From positions 1-40,942 of the forward strand of contig NZ_JAAFGS010000016.1 in assembly GCF_011090185.1 (NCBI RefSeq): a DNA stretch of 40,942 nucleotides, read 5' to 3'. Under the pieces are notes generated by a model that was given only the letters and a program-made list of their open reading frames with translations, was not told the origin of the DNA and searched no databases. This stretch comes from Saccharibacillus alkalitolerans. GTDB lineage: Bacteria; Bacillota; Bacilli; Paenibacillales; Paenibacillaceae. Shown here one piece after another: positions 9,941 through 17,632 of this stretch. Numbering within the stretch: position 1 is the stretch's first letter; the number at the start of each line of letters is the position of its first letter. A program made the position numbers and the translations under genes.

Positions 9941-10306
9941 TCAAGTGCCGTAATTGTCTTCCGCCGCTTTGTTCAGCATGCCCAGACAGCGGTCGAGGTC
10001 GGTCTTGACCTGTTTTTTGTACAGCTTCGCCTTTTCGGGGCCGTCGTCCGTAAAATGATACAGCACGATCTCTTGAAAATCGACGCGCGGATCGTTGCCT
10101 TTGAGCTGCTTCGTTCGGTAGAAGACTCCCTCGTGCACCAGCTCGTGCAGCGCGCGATAAATTTCGCTCTGGGGAGGCACGTACCCGAAGGGCTTGAAGT
10201 TCTCCTTCATCTCTTCGAGCATCTGATATCCGTATCCGCGCTGCTGTTCGACCATGGTGATGAGGTACAGTTTGATGAATGCCCGCTGGGCGATCATGAA
10301 GGCCAT
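9941..10306 (-). CDS. rtp: Replication termination protein (Rtp) family winged-helix protein
   Basis: Small DNA-binding protein of 121 aa. From memory, it aligns along its whole length with Bacillus subtilis Rtp (122 aa): QRAFIKLYLITM, the EQQRGYGYQMLE helix, the SEIYRALHELVHEGV recognition helix, EIVLYHF, then AKLYKKQVKTDLDRC in the dimerising C-terminal helix. Rtp binds Ter sites as a dimer and blocks the replicative helicase. The same fold is shared by PadR regulators, so a transcriptional role is also possible. The start at 10306 follows AAGGAGGAGGAAAGC and gives the family length. A TATAAT box (10352-10347) lies upstream. Gene orientation does not switch here, so the window gives no separate evidence that this is the replication terminus. 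Confidence 0.72.
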   Translation of the reverse strand: MAFMIAQRAFIKLYLITMVEQQRGYGYQMLEEMKENFKPFGYVPPQSEIYRALHELVHEGVFYRTKQLKGNDPRVDFQEIVLYHFTDDGPEKAKLYKKQVKTDLDRCLGMLNKAAEDNYGT

Positions 10307-10608
10307 GCTTTCCTCCTCCTTTTCGGGTGAACGCTTGTTCCCTTCCATTATAATCGACTTTGCGGCATTTCACATCTTTTGAGGGGGCTTTTTGGCGAAA
10401 AAAGTGCGATTCGGCGCTTTTGTTCATTTTTCAGGGGTAGAGAGAAGACACAGCTTGCGGGCACGGATGAAGCGACCGATTTTGTTTTCTATTATGAATT
10501 TTTCATATGATGATATATTTTTTCTTTTGTTCTCGGCAGAAGGATCGTCAAATCTCGAAGATCGCCGACCGATCGGATTCGCCGCGCCGACATTTATCCG
10601 TCCGCAGC
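10307..10608. other. Upstream region of the rtp-like gene, AT-rich with a short palindrome
   Basis: No gene is supported here. The part nearest the rtp-like gene holds its ribosome site and a TATAAT box at 10347-10352 (minus strand). The stretch from about 10480 to 10535 is strikingly AT-rich for this GC-rich neighbourhood and contains the palindrome TATGAATTTTTCATA (about 10493-10507). In Bacillus subtilis the rtp promoter region carries overlapping Rtp binding sites, so this is the place to look for an operator. No full match to the Ter consensus was seen on either strand. Confidence 0.45.
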
Positions 10609-10632
10609 AAAAAGAGGCGCCCAAGGCGCCTC
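10609..10632 (-). terminator. Intrinsic terminator of the stress-protein gene
   Basis: On the minus strand, GAGGCGCC and GGCGCCTC form a perfect stem followed by five T. It lies about 105 bp beyond the stop codon at 10738; nothing else is recognisable in that gap. Confidence 0.9.
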
Positions 10633-10737
10633 TCCTGCGGCGATCCGTCTTCTGCCGGCTTCAGAAGCCGACCGGATTCGCCGATCTTTATATTCCGCGC
10701 AGGTCCGCCGCCGGGAAAGCGAGGCCTCTGCGTATCG

Positions 10738-11481
10738 TTACATTCTCCGGTCGCCGCGCGGCGGCAGCGTATCCGCCGGATCGTCGACAGCGCGCCGACG
10801 GTCCGCTTCCGGCATCGCGTTCGGCGACATGCCGGCATTCGGTCCTACCGACGGGCTCGGATTCGTCATGCCCGGCGTGGTATTCGTCAGGCCCGGTTCC
10901 CGCTTCATGCTTTCGATTGCCGGGTCCATCTCCGGATTGACCGATCCGCCCGTACGCATCTCGTTGCCGTAACCTTCTTCCGTCAGATGGTAACGGTCGG
11001 CGTTCAGGGAGCGGTTTTCGCGGAACGAGTCGTACACGTTGCCGCTGCGCTCGTCTTCGTCGACGAGTACGAGGATGTTGCCCCGTTCCAAATGTCCTTC
11101 GTATTCTTGAGCCTCGTCCTCCGGAATGCCGAGTCCGACCAGGCCGCCGACCAGGCCGCCCGCTCCGGCTCCGACCGCCATTCCCGCCAGTGCCGCCGCA
11201 AGCGGCCCCGCGGCCAGAATCGGGCCGATCCCCGGAATGGCCAGCGCGCCGACGCCGGCCAGCAGCCCGGTCACGCCGCCGAGAACGCCGCCCGTCGCCG
11301 CGCCCGCGGCCAGTCCTTCCGGCGCCTTCGTTCCCGTCTCTTCATCGATTGCCCGCAAGTCGTTGCGGTCTTTCGCCACTACCGAAATCTCGTCCGAGGT
11401 GAATCCGCGATCCTGCAAATTGTGAATCGCCTGGGAAGCTTCCCGTTCGTTTTCGAATACGCCTACAATTTTTTGCGCCAT
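10738..11481 (-). CDS. General stress protein, YflT/GspM (17M) type
   Basis: Protein of 247 aa. Residues 1-50 form the YflT-like stress domain (KIVGVFENEREASQAIHNL, then GFTSDEISVVAKD), found in general stress proteins of Bacillus. A glycine/alanine-rich hydrophobic stretch (about 55-115) could form two to three membrane-interacting helices of glycine-zipper type. A second small alpha/beta segment follows (EGHLERGNILVLVD). The C-terminal 70 residues are a Pro/Asn/Met/Gly-rich tail of low complexity. The ATG at 11481 has AAGGAGGATTTAACG upstream. A sigma-B-like promoter lies about 50 bp upstream. Its molecular function is unknown in the family. Confidence 0.82.
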   Translation of the reverse strand: MAQKIVGVFENEREASQAIHNLQDRGFTSDEISVVAKDRNDLRAIDEETGTKAPEGLAAGAATGGVLGGVTGLLAGVGALAIPGIGPILAAGPLAAALAGMAVGAGAGGLVGGLVGLGIPEDEAQEYEGHLERGNILVLVDEDERSGNVYDSFRENRSLNADRYHLTEEGYGNEMRTGGSVNPEMDPAIESMKREPGLTNTTPGMTNPSPSVGPNAGMSPNAMPEADRRRAVDDPADTLPPRGDRRM

Positions 11482-11529
11482 CGTTAAATCCTCCTTCAAG
11501 ACTGAATTGGGATTTGTGCTCGCTTTTTA

Positions 11530-11554
11530 TTACCCGCTAAGCTCGTGACGAAAC
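11530..11554 (-). promoter_or_regulatory. Candidate sigma-B-type promoter of the stress-protein gene
   Basis: On the minus strand GTTTCG (11554-11549), a 13-bp spacer and GGGTAA (11535-11530) resemble the sigma-B pattern GTTTAA, 12-15 bp, GGGTAT (nine of twelve bases). The gene behind it belongs to a general stress family, which supports the call. Not every Paenibacillus has a sigma-B system, so another alternative sigma factor could be used. Confidence 0.45.
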
Positions 11555-11581
11555 GATTCCGATCGCGCGATTCATGGACGC

Positions 11582-14164
11582 TTACTTTCTCGGCCGCACA
11601 TGCCGCGTCGCTTCCGCGCCGTTCGGGTCGTCCGGCCAGTAATGCTTCGGATAGCGGCCTTTCAGATCTTTTTTGACCTCGAAATACGTTTCTTTCCAGA
11701 AATTAGCAAGGTCCGACGTGATCTGTACCGGCCGGCGCGCCGGCGAAAGCAGCTGTACGGTAACCGGAATGCGGCCTCGGCCGATTCGCGGCGTCTGCGT
11801 CTGACCGAACATCTCCTGCAGCTTCACCGCCATGAACGGCCGCTCCGGATCGCCGTAATCGACGGCGATTCTCGATCCGCTCGGCACGCTCAGCCGGACC
11901 GGGGCTTCGGCGTCGAGCGTGCGGCGCTGTTCCCACGTCAACCGCCGTTCCAGCAGCTGCGCCATGTCGAGCTTCTTGAGCTGGGACGCGCTGCGGATAC
12001 CGGAGACGTAGGGCAGCAGCCACTCTTCCAATCCCTCCAGAAGCGCCGCGTCGTCCGAAGCCGGGAATTCGGGATCGGCCAGATGCATGAACATCATGCG
12101 ATGCTGGAGTTCGCGCGCCTCCCTGCTCCAAGGCAGCAGCCGCCCTTCGCTGCCGCGAATGCCTGCCAGCAGGGCGGCGGCCACCTCCTCCTCGTCCGGC
12201 GAAGACGCCTGACCGGACTTCAGCACGACGGCGCCGATGCGCCGGATGCGCAGCGCCGACACCGCTTCGCGCTCCGCGTCCCACTCGACGCGGATTTCCT
12301 CCGCGCCTTCTTCCGCGGCGAAAAGCTCGAGATCTCCGGGCTCGAGCGGGGCCGCGAGCCAGATGCGGCCTTCGGCTCCCTGGTCGTCGATGTCGGCGGC
12401 GACCAGATATTCCTCGCGCGAGAGAAGCTCGCGCTCCGGCACGTACGCGCCGCGTCCGCCGCTGAGCAGAAAGCGGCCCCCTCCCCGCCGCCGGCCGACC
12501 CGATCGGGGAAAGCGTAGGCGAGCAGGAGTCCCGCCCGGCCGGCATCGCCGTAAGGGCCGTCCGCCGCTCCGGCGATGCGGCGCAGCCGGGCCGCGCGCT
12601 CGGCGGCCCGGTCCTCCGGCGTGCGCAGGCCGCCGGAAGCTCCCGCCCTCGAGGCGGCGCGCAGCGCCTCAAGCCGCGGCAGCAGCGAGACGGCGTCCGT
12701 CACGGCGCCGACGGACGGCGCGGGCGAAGACGCCTGCTCCTGCAGCAGCGCAGCCAGGTCGCAGGCCAACGCGCCCAGACCGAGACCGATCGCGCGGCGA
12801 ATCATTCTCGCCAACCGCGGATGAACGCCGAGCACGCTCATGGCGCGCCCTTCGGCCGTGATGACGCCTCCCTCGTCCAGCGCATGGAGCCGGCGCAGAA
12901 GCGCCTGCGCTTCGGCATAACCGGCATCCGGCGGCATGTCGATCCAATCCAGTTCCCCGGGATGGCGGACTCCCCATGCGGCCAGTTCCAACGCCAGCGG
13001 CGCCAGGTCGCTCTGCAGCACTTCGGGCACGCGCGCCGCCGGCATTCCCGCTTCCTCTTCCCGGCTCCACAGCCGGTAGCAGACACCCGGCGCAGTCCGC
13101 CCCGCACGGCCCCTGCGCTGGTCGGCCGATTCGAGCGATTCCGTCAGCGTGACCAGGCGCGACATGCCCGTCCTCGGAGAGAAGGTCTGGGTACGGATCA
13201 GACCGCTGTCCACGACGGCCGTTACTCCCTCGACCGTGATGCTGGACTCCGCAAGCGTCGTCGAGAGCACGATTTTCCGTTTGCCCGCCGAGGAAGCCCG
13301 GACCGCGCGGCGCTGCTCTTCGCGGCTCAGCCCGCCGTGCAGGGGCAAAATGTCCGCCTCCTGCAGGCCGCCTCCTCGTACCAGTTCCTCGCGGGCGCGC
13401 GCGATCTCCCGCACGCCGGGCAGAAAGACCAGAATGCCGCCTTCGGTCTCTTCCCATGCCCTGCGCACGGCCTGCGCCGCCCTCCGTTCCAGCGCGGCGT
13501 CGCGCGATCCCGCCAGATGGACCGTTTCGACGGGATAGACCCTTCCTTCGCTGCGGACGATATCCGCTCCCCCGAGCACCCGCGAGACCGGTTCCGGGTC
13601 GATAGTGGCGGACATGATCAGGATCCGCAGATCTTCCCGCAGTACGGCACGGCTCTGCAGGGCGAGCGCCAGACCGAGATCCCCCTGCAGATTCCGCTCG
13701 TGAAACTCGTCGAAAATGACGAGCCCCACGTCTTCGAGCGACGGATCGGACTGCAGCATGCGGGTCAGAATGCCTTCCGTCACCACTTCGACTGCCGTAT
13801 TCGGGCCCGACTTGCTGTCCAGCGCGATCCGGTAGCCTACCGTGCCGCCGGCCTTTTCTCCGAGCGACTCCGCGATGTAATCGGCGGCCGATACGGCCGC
13901 CAGTCGGCGAGGCTCCAGCATGACGATCTTTCGCCCGTTCAGCCAAGGCTCGTTCAGCAGCGCCGGCGGGACCCGGGTCGTCTTGCCCGCTCCGGGCTGC
14001 GCGATCAAAATGGCCGGCCGGTTTGCGGCGAGGCTCCGCTTCAACTCCGGCAGCGCGGCGTCGACCGGGAGCGCGCCGGCGCCTTTTTCCCGTGTTCCGC
14101 TGCCTTCCGGCGGCCTGCCGGTCTGCGGGTCTTTTTCTCGATTTCGTTCCTGCTCCTTGTTCAT
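11582..14164 (-). CDS. hrpB: ATP-dependent RNA helicase HrpB
   Basis: DEAH/RHA-type helicase of 860 aa, near the usual HrpB size of 810-850. Motifs in order: Walker A GAGKTT near residue 56, DEFHER (motif II) near 151, SATID (motif III), LSTTLAESSITVEGV (motif V), and QRRGRAGRTAPGVCYRLW (motif VI). The helicase-associated HA2 domain follows, and the HrpB-specific C-terminal domain ends in the basic RYPKHYWPDDP stretch. The start at 14164 is preferred because GGAGTGG precedes it. An alternative ATG 30 bp upstream has no ribosome site. The role of HrpB in Firmicutes is not established. It is divergent from gluQ. Confidence 0.93.
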   Translation of the reverse strand: MNKEQERNREKDPQTGRPPEGSGTREKGAGALPVDAALPELKRSLAANRPAILIAQPGAGKTTRVPPALLNEPWLNGRKIVMLEPRRLAAVSAADYIAESLGEKAGGTVGYRIALDSKSGPNTAVEVVTEGILTRMLQSDPSLEDVGLVIFDEFHERNLQGDLGLALALQSRAVLREDLRILIMSATIDPEPVSRVLGGADIVRSEGRVYPVETVHLAGSRDAALERRAAQAVRRAWEETEGGILVFLPGVREIARAREELVRGGGLQEADILPLHGGLSREEQRRAVRASSAGKRKIVLSTTLAESSITVEGVTAVVDSGLIRTQTFSPRTGMSRLVTLTESLESADQRRGRAGRTAPGVCYRLWSREEEAGMPAARVPEVLQSDLAPLALELAAWGVRHPGELDWIDMPPDAGYAEAQALLRRLHALDEGGVITAEGRAMSVLGVHPRLARMIRRAIGLGLGALACDLAALLQEQASSPAPSVGAVTDAVSLLPRLEALRAASRAGASGGLRTPEDRAAERAARLRRIAGAADGPYGDAGRAGLLLAYAFPDRVGRRRGGGRFLLSGGRGAYVPERELLSREEYLVAADIDDQGAEGRIWLAAPLEPGDLELFAAEEGAEEIRVEWDAEREAVSALRIRRIGAVVLKSGQASSPDEEEVAAALLAGIRGSEGRLLPWSREARELQHRMMFMHLADPEFPASDDAALLEGLEEWLLPYVSGIRSASQLKKLDMAQLLERRLTWEQRRTLDAEAPVRLSVPSGSRIAVDYGDPERPFMAVKLQEMFGQTQTPRIGRGRIPVTVQLLSPARRPVQITSDLANFWKETYFEVKKDLKGRYPKHYWPDDPNGAEATRHVRPRK

Positions 14165-14258
14165 CTTGTCCACTCCGTTTCTGTCTAAAAGCATGCTTAT
14201 TTTCCCGCAGGCCGCTGCCGGCCTTTCTGCCGTTCCGCTCGCCCTTCCGGCCGCGGTC

Positions 14259-14288
14259 TTGCCAGAAGCTCTCCCTCGGCGTTATGCT
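14259..14288 (+). promoter_or_regulatory. Candidate promoter of gluQ
   Basis: TTGCCA (14259-14264), an 18-bp spacer and TATGCT (14283-14288) fit a housekeeping promoter about 65 bp before the gluQ start. The remaining divergent gap to hrpB shows no other clear element. Confidence 0.4.
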
Positions 14289-14352
14289 TAACGAATACGG
14301 TTCTGACGCGGATATCCGCAGCCGAATTCAGATTTCGAGGAAGTGAACGATC

Positions 14353-15300
14353 ATGAGACGCGGACGTTTCGCACCGACGCCGTCCGGCCGCATGCATCTG
14401 GGCAATGCGCGCACCGCGCTGCTGGCCTGGCTGCACATGCGCTCGCTGGGCGGCGAATTCGTCCTTCGCATGGAGGACATCGACACGGCGCGCTCCCGCC
14501 GGGAATGGGCGGAGCTGGCTCTGCTCGATCTGCGCTGGCTCGGGCTCGATTGGGACGAAGGCCCGGACGTGGGAGGTCCCTACGCCCCCTATACGCAGAG
14601 CGAGCGTCTGGAGCGCTACGAAGCCGCGCTGCGCAAGCTCGAAGCTTCGGGCGCCGTCTATCCCTGCTACTGCAGCCGCGCGGATATCCTGTCCGCCGCC
14701 AGCGCGCCGCACGGCCTGAGTTCGGAAGGTCCTGCCTACGCGGGAACATGCCGGCATCTGACGCCCGCCCGGCGCGCCGAGAAGGCGCTGCATAAAGAAC
14801 CTTCCCTGCGCTTTGCGCTCCCGGAAAACCGCGAAGTCCGCTTCACCGACGGCATAGCCGGTCCTCAGCTCTTTCCACCGGGAAGCGGAGGCGACTTCGT
14901 CATCCGCCGGGCCGACGGCCTGCACTCTTACCAGCTATCCGTCGTGATGGACGACGCGGACATGCGCATCACCGACGTGCTGCGCGGCTCGGATCTGCTC
15001 GATTCCACGCCAAGGCAGATTTTGCTGTATGAAGCGCTCGGTTTGGAAGCTCCCGCGTTTTTGCACGTGCCGCTGCTGAACGGTCCGGACGGCAAGCGCC
15101 TTGCCAAACGCCATGGCGGCATCGCCATTTCCGCTTTCCGCGAGGGAGGCGCGCCGCCCGAACGGCTCGTTGGCTGGCTGGCTCACGTCAGCGGCCTGAT
15201 CGACCGTCCCGAGTCCGTTTCCGCGGCCGAACTGATCGGCGAGTTCGATCTCGCCCGCATCCCGCGCGAACCGGTCGTCGTGGACGTGCCGGACATCTAA
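14353..15300 (+). CDS. gluQ: Glutamyl-Q tRNA(Asp) synthetase
   Basis: Shortened glutamyl-tRNA synthetase paralogue of 315 aa. It activates glutamate and transfers it to queuosine at position 34 of tRNA(Asp), not to a 3' end. The HIGH-type motif is HLGNAR (15-20) after FAPTPSGRM. The GluQ zinc-site pattern is complete: C105, C107, Y129 and C133, in CYCSRAD and YAGTC. The KMSKS equivalent is KRLAKR (248-253). The anticodon-binding domain of true GluRS is absent, as expected. The ATG has GAGGAAGTG upstream. It stands alone on the plus strand, with a strong terminator. Confidence 0.93.
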   Translation: MRRGRFAPTPSGRMHLGNARTALLAWLHMRSLGGEFVLRMEDIDTARSRREWAELALLDLRWLGLDWDEGPDVGGPYAPYTQSERLERYEAALRKLEASGAVYPCYCSRADILSAASAPHGLSSEGPAYAGTCRHLTPARRAEKALHKEPSLRFALPENREVRFTDGIAGPQLFPPGSGGDFVIRRADGLHSYQLSVVMDDADMRITDVLRGSDLLDSTPRQILLYEALGLEAPAFLHVPLLNGPDGKRLAKRHGGIAISAFREGGAPPERLVGWLAHVSGLIDRPESVSAAELIGEFDLARIPREPVVVDVPDI

Positions 15301-15378
15301 ACCGGCGTCCGGACCTTCGCCGGTCCGTCTTCGCATTCCCGGACCGGCCCGGCTAAGGACCGTGCCCTGCCGGACGCA

Positions 15379-15408
15379 GGCGGCCCCGCATATGCGGGGC
15401 CGCCTTTT
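15379..15408 (+). terminator. Intrinsic terminator of gluQ
   Basis: A perfect palindromic stem, GGCGGCCCCGCAT/ATGCGGGGCCGCC, is followed by TTTT about 80 bp after the gluQ stop. It faces the convergent DUF1992 gene, which ends at 15492. Confidence 0.85.
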
Positions 15409-15491
15409 CGAATCGGCTTATCTGAATCGGATTCTCTTACAACCCTATGTCCCGCGGCTTTTCGCCATGGCGGCTCCGCCGCGAAACGATG

Positions 15492-15866
15492 TTAGGACCC
15501 GCCCAGCCGCTCGCGTATTTTGTCGGCATACTGCCCGTAAGCTCCGCCGCTCCAGCCTCTTTTTTCTTCCGCCATGCGCAGCTTGAGCTTTTTGGCATTC
15601 AGGCGGCTTCCGACTTCTTCTCGCTCCTCGTCCGAACGGCATGCCGCAAGCAGATCTTCCAGTTCCAGACATTCTTTGCGCAGAACGATTTCTTCCGGAA
15701 GCACCCCCGCGTTTTTCAAAATCCGGTACGGAACCCGAAGTTCTTCCGGAACGCCCGACAGATCATCCATTTCGATCGGTCTGCCTTTGCCCGGCAGGTT
15801 GTCGAACTCCCCGCCGCGCATCGCTTCTTCGATCTTTTGCTCGGCCAGCCACGATAACCATCCCAT
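15492..15866 (-). CDS. DUF1992 protein (DnaJC28 conserved-domain family)
   Basis: Small cytoplasmic protein of 124 aa. The N-terminal half is the DUF1992 / DnaJ-homologue-C28 domain: LAEQKIEEAMRGGEFDNLPGKG, then IEMDDLSGVPEELRVPYRILKNAG. The rest is a charged helical stretch (LRKECLELEDLL, NAKKLKLRMAEEK). Bacterial members are stand-alone and have no J domain; their function is not established. The start at 15866 is the first residue of the conserved domain. The open frame extends further upstream without similarity, and a weak GGGAGGGAAAC ribosome site sits before the chosen ATG. Confidence 0.82.
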   Translation of the reverse strand: MGWLSWLAEQKIEEAMRGGEFDNLPGKGRPIEMDDLSGVPEELRVPYRILKNAGVLPEEIVLRKECLELEDLLAACRSDEEREEVGSRLNAKKLKLRMAEEKRGWSGGAYGQYADKIRERLGGS

Positions 15867-15987
15867 CTTCGTTTCCCTCCCGGATAAACGTTTTTGATTT
15901 CGTCGCTTTATTATACCCGATTCCGCCGCCCAAACCGAGTCCGCGAAGTACGTTTTCTTCCTTTTCGCCGTTCCACCTTTCAAACGC

Positions 15988-16023
15988 AAAAAAGCTTACC
16001 CGAAAAAAAGCTCCGGGTAAGCT
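15988..16023 (-). terminator. Intrinsic terminator of the SDR gene
   Basis: On the minus strand, AGCTTACCCG and CGGGTAAGCT form a perfect 10-bp stem with an 11-base loop, followed by T6. It lies about 85 bp beyond the stop at 16107. Confidence 0.9.
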
Positions 16024-16106
16024 CTGAACAGCCGGGTTCGCGGCCCGGCGAAACTTCGGAAGCCTCGGCCTGCCGATCGGCAAAGCCTGCGGCGTACGCT
16101 TGCCGA

Positions 16107-16904
16107 TCAGAACAGCAGCGATTCTCCCCCGTCTACGGTAATGGAAGCTCCGGTCACGTGGCGGGCTTCCGAGGAGGCGAGGAAGACGGCCAAATCCGCG
16201 ACTTCTTCCGGCAGGCCGTGCCGTCCGGCCAGCGGATGATCGCCGCCGCGCGGAAACTCCAGCGGAATAGCGATCTCCTCCATCCGTTCGTTCGTCTCGG
16301 TCGTTTCCTCGATGTTGGTCGAGATGGCGCCGGGACAGATCGTGTTGACGCGAATCCGGTAGCGGGCCAATTCCAGCGCCGCCATTTTTGCGAAAGCGAC
16401 TTGCCCGGCTTTGGACGTGCTGTAAGGAGACATGCCTATGCTGGAAAAGCGGGTGTTGCCGTTTACCGAGCTGGTGATCACGATGCTTCCGCCGCCCCGC
16501 TTTTTCATATGGGGAACGGCCAGCTTCACGGACAGGAACATCCCTCCGAGATTGACGTCGATCGTCTTCTGGAACTCGGACAGCTCCATATGTTCGATCG
16601 GCCCCATCGCTCCGTTGATCCCCGCGTTCGCAAACACCGCGTCCAGTCCGCCGAATCGGTCGGTTACCGCTTGATAGGCGGCTTCCATCGCTTCCAGATC
16701 GGAAACGTCCACCTCGCAGACGAGCGCCGATCCCGGACGGATGGCTTCCAGCTCCTGCCGCACTTCTTCGGCGCGCTCGGGATTCAGCTCGAACAGTCCC
16801 ACATTCGCGCCTTCCTGCGCGAACTTCAGCGCGGCGGCCCGGCCGATCCCCGAGCCCGCGCCGGTAACGATCACGGTCCTATTTTCAAAACGTGGTACCG
16901 ACAT
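16107..16904 (-). CDS. SDR family oxidoreductase
   Basis: Classical short-chain dehydrogenase/reductase of 265 aa. It has the cofactor motif TGAGSGIG, an acidic residue after the second strand (LFELNPE, favouring NAD), NAGI, a catalytic Ser in ITSSVNG, YSTSKAG with the catalytic Tyr and Lys, and the C-terminal GASITVDGGE. The ATG at 16904 follows GGAGTGTATCGCC. The best guess is an alcohol/sugar dehydrogenase or 3-oxoacyl-ACP-reductase-like enzyme; the substrate is not known. It is a single gene with its own terminator. Confidence 0.9.
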   Translation of the reverse strand: MSVPRFENRTVIVTGAGSGIGRAAALKFAQEGANVGLFELNPERAEEVRQELEAIRPGSALVCEVDVSDLEAMEAAYQAVTDRFGGLDAVFANAGINGAMGPIEHMELSEFQKTIDVNLGGMFLSVKLAVPHMKKRGGGSIVITSSVNGNTRFSSIGMSPYSTSKAGQVAFAKMAALELARYRIRVNTICPGAISTNIEETTETNERMEEIAIPLEFPRGGDHPLAGRHGLPEEVADLAVFLASSEARHVTGASITVDGGESLLF

Positions 16905-17296
16905 GGCGATACACTCCTTCGCTCTCGATTGATGAATATTGTCCTTTCCAAGGCGCATACGAAACAGTTAGACGGCTGCCCCGATCAGGTTATTCATTAC
17001 CCCAAATGCTTCGGCGTTCAATCATTTCCCGGCTTTTCATTGATTTTTCAAAAAATGATTAATAATTCACGTAAAAAGGTTTTCATAAAGCGGTCGGCTC
17101 GGGTAAACAACTATTAAATTTGACCGGTGATCGCTGCCGATAAACGAGAGAAAACGGGAGGATGTGACGTTTCTATTAAAAAAAACGAGAAAATAGTAAC
17201 ATTTACGAAGAAATTTAAGCGTTTTTTAATTTGTTTTTAAGGAAGCCCGTTTATAATACAATCATAAGGATAGATAAAGATAATGAGGTGAATGTA
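16905..17296. other. AT-rich intergenic region with a promoter for the 79-aa gene
   Basis: A 392-bp divergent gap, much richer in A and T than its surroundings. It contains a TATAAT box at 17252-17257 on the plus strand with TTGTTT 15 bp upstream, a plausible but short-spaced promoter 40 bp before the small gene at 17297. A GGGAGGATGTG site at about 17157 precedes only ten codons, so no gene is called. No repeat or RNA was recognised. Confidence 0.4.
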
Positions 17297-17536
17297 GTGA
17301 AAACGACGATTACAGTTCAAGAAAAACTGGTCCCCGTTTACATTGACGCCGAGAATACACAACCCGCTCAAAAAATGCTTAGACTGCTGACCAGCGCATT
17401 AGATAATAAGTTAAACAACGGCAAAAGAGCTCTGAAAAAATGTATCGGTTCCTTGATCAGTATCGAAATCGTAGGCTCGGAAGCCATCCTGCACTCGTAC
17501 CGCGAAAGCGACACGCTTGCTTTGTCCCTCTACTAA
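17297..17536 (+). CDS. Small uncharacterised protein, 79 aa
   Basis: A GTG start with AATGAGGTG five to seven bases upstream gives a 79-aa soluble protein. No family is recognised. Predicted character: an N-terminal beta strand pair (KTTITVQEKLVPVYID), an amphipathic basic helix in the middle (QKMLRLLTSALDNKLNNGKRALKKC), and a C-terminal strand pair (SLISIEIVGSEAILHSY). It contains one cysteine and no signal peptide. The promoter-like TATAAT upstream, the ribosome site and the strong terminator directly downstream support a real gene. Codon use is more AT-rich than its neighbours. Confidence 0.65.
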   Translation: MKTTITVQEKLVPVYIDAENTQPAQKMLRLLTSALDNKLNNGKRALKKCIGSLISIEIVGSEAILHSYRESDTLALSLY

Positions 17537-17555
17537 AATAACGTGGCGCGGTACA

Positions 17556-17592
17556 TAAAAAGACATTCCGGAAATCCGGAATGTCTTTTTTG
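17556..17592. terminator. Bidirectional terminator between convergent genes
   Basis: AAAAAGACATTCCGG and CCGGAATGTCTTTTT form a perfect 15-bp stem with a 3-base loop. Both strands end in T runs, so it serves the 79-aa gene (plus) and the soluble chemoreceptor gene (minus), whose stop codon is at 17633. Confidence 0.92.
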
Positions 17593-17632
17593 ATTTCTTG
17601 TTTGCGGCGCTCACTCGGAACGCCGCAAGCCA

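Noticed and set aside
10480..10520. Complete Ter site for the Rtp-like protein
   Set aside because: Only a partial match to the Bacillus Ter core was found; the auxiliary half-site is missing. Kept only as a candidate operator.
11600..14188. 862-codon plus-strand open frame opposite hrpB
   Set aside because: Antisense shadow; the minus strand carries all helicase motifs and this frame has none.
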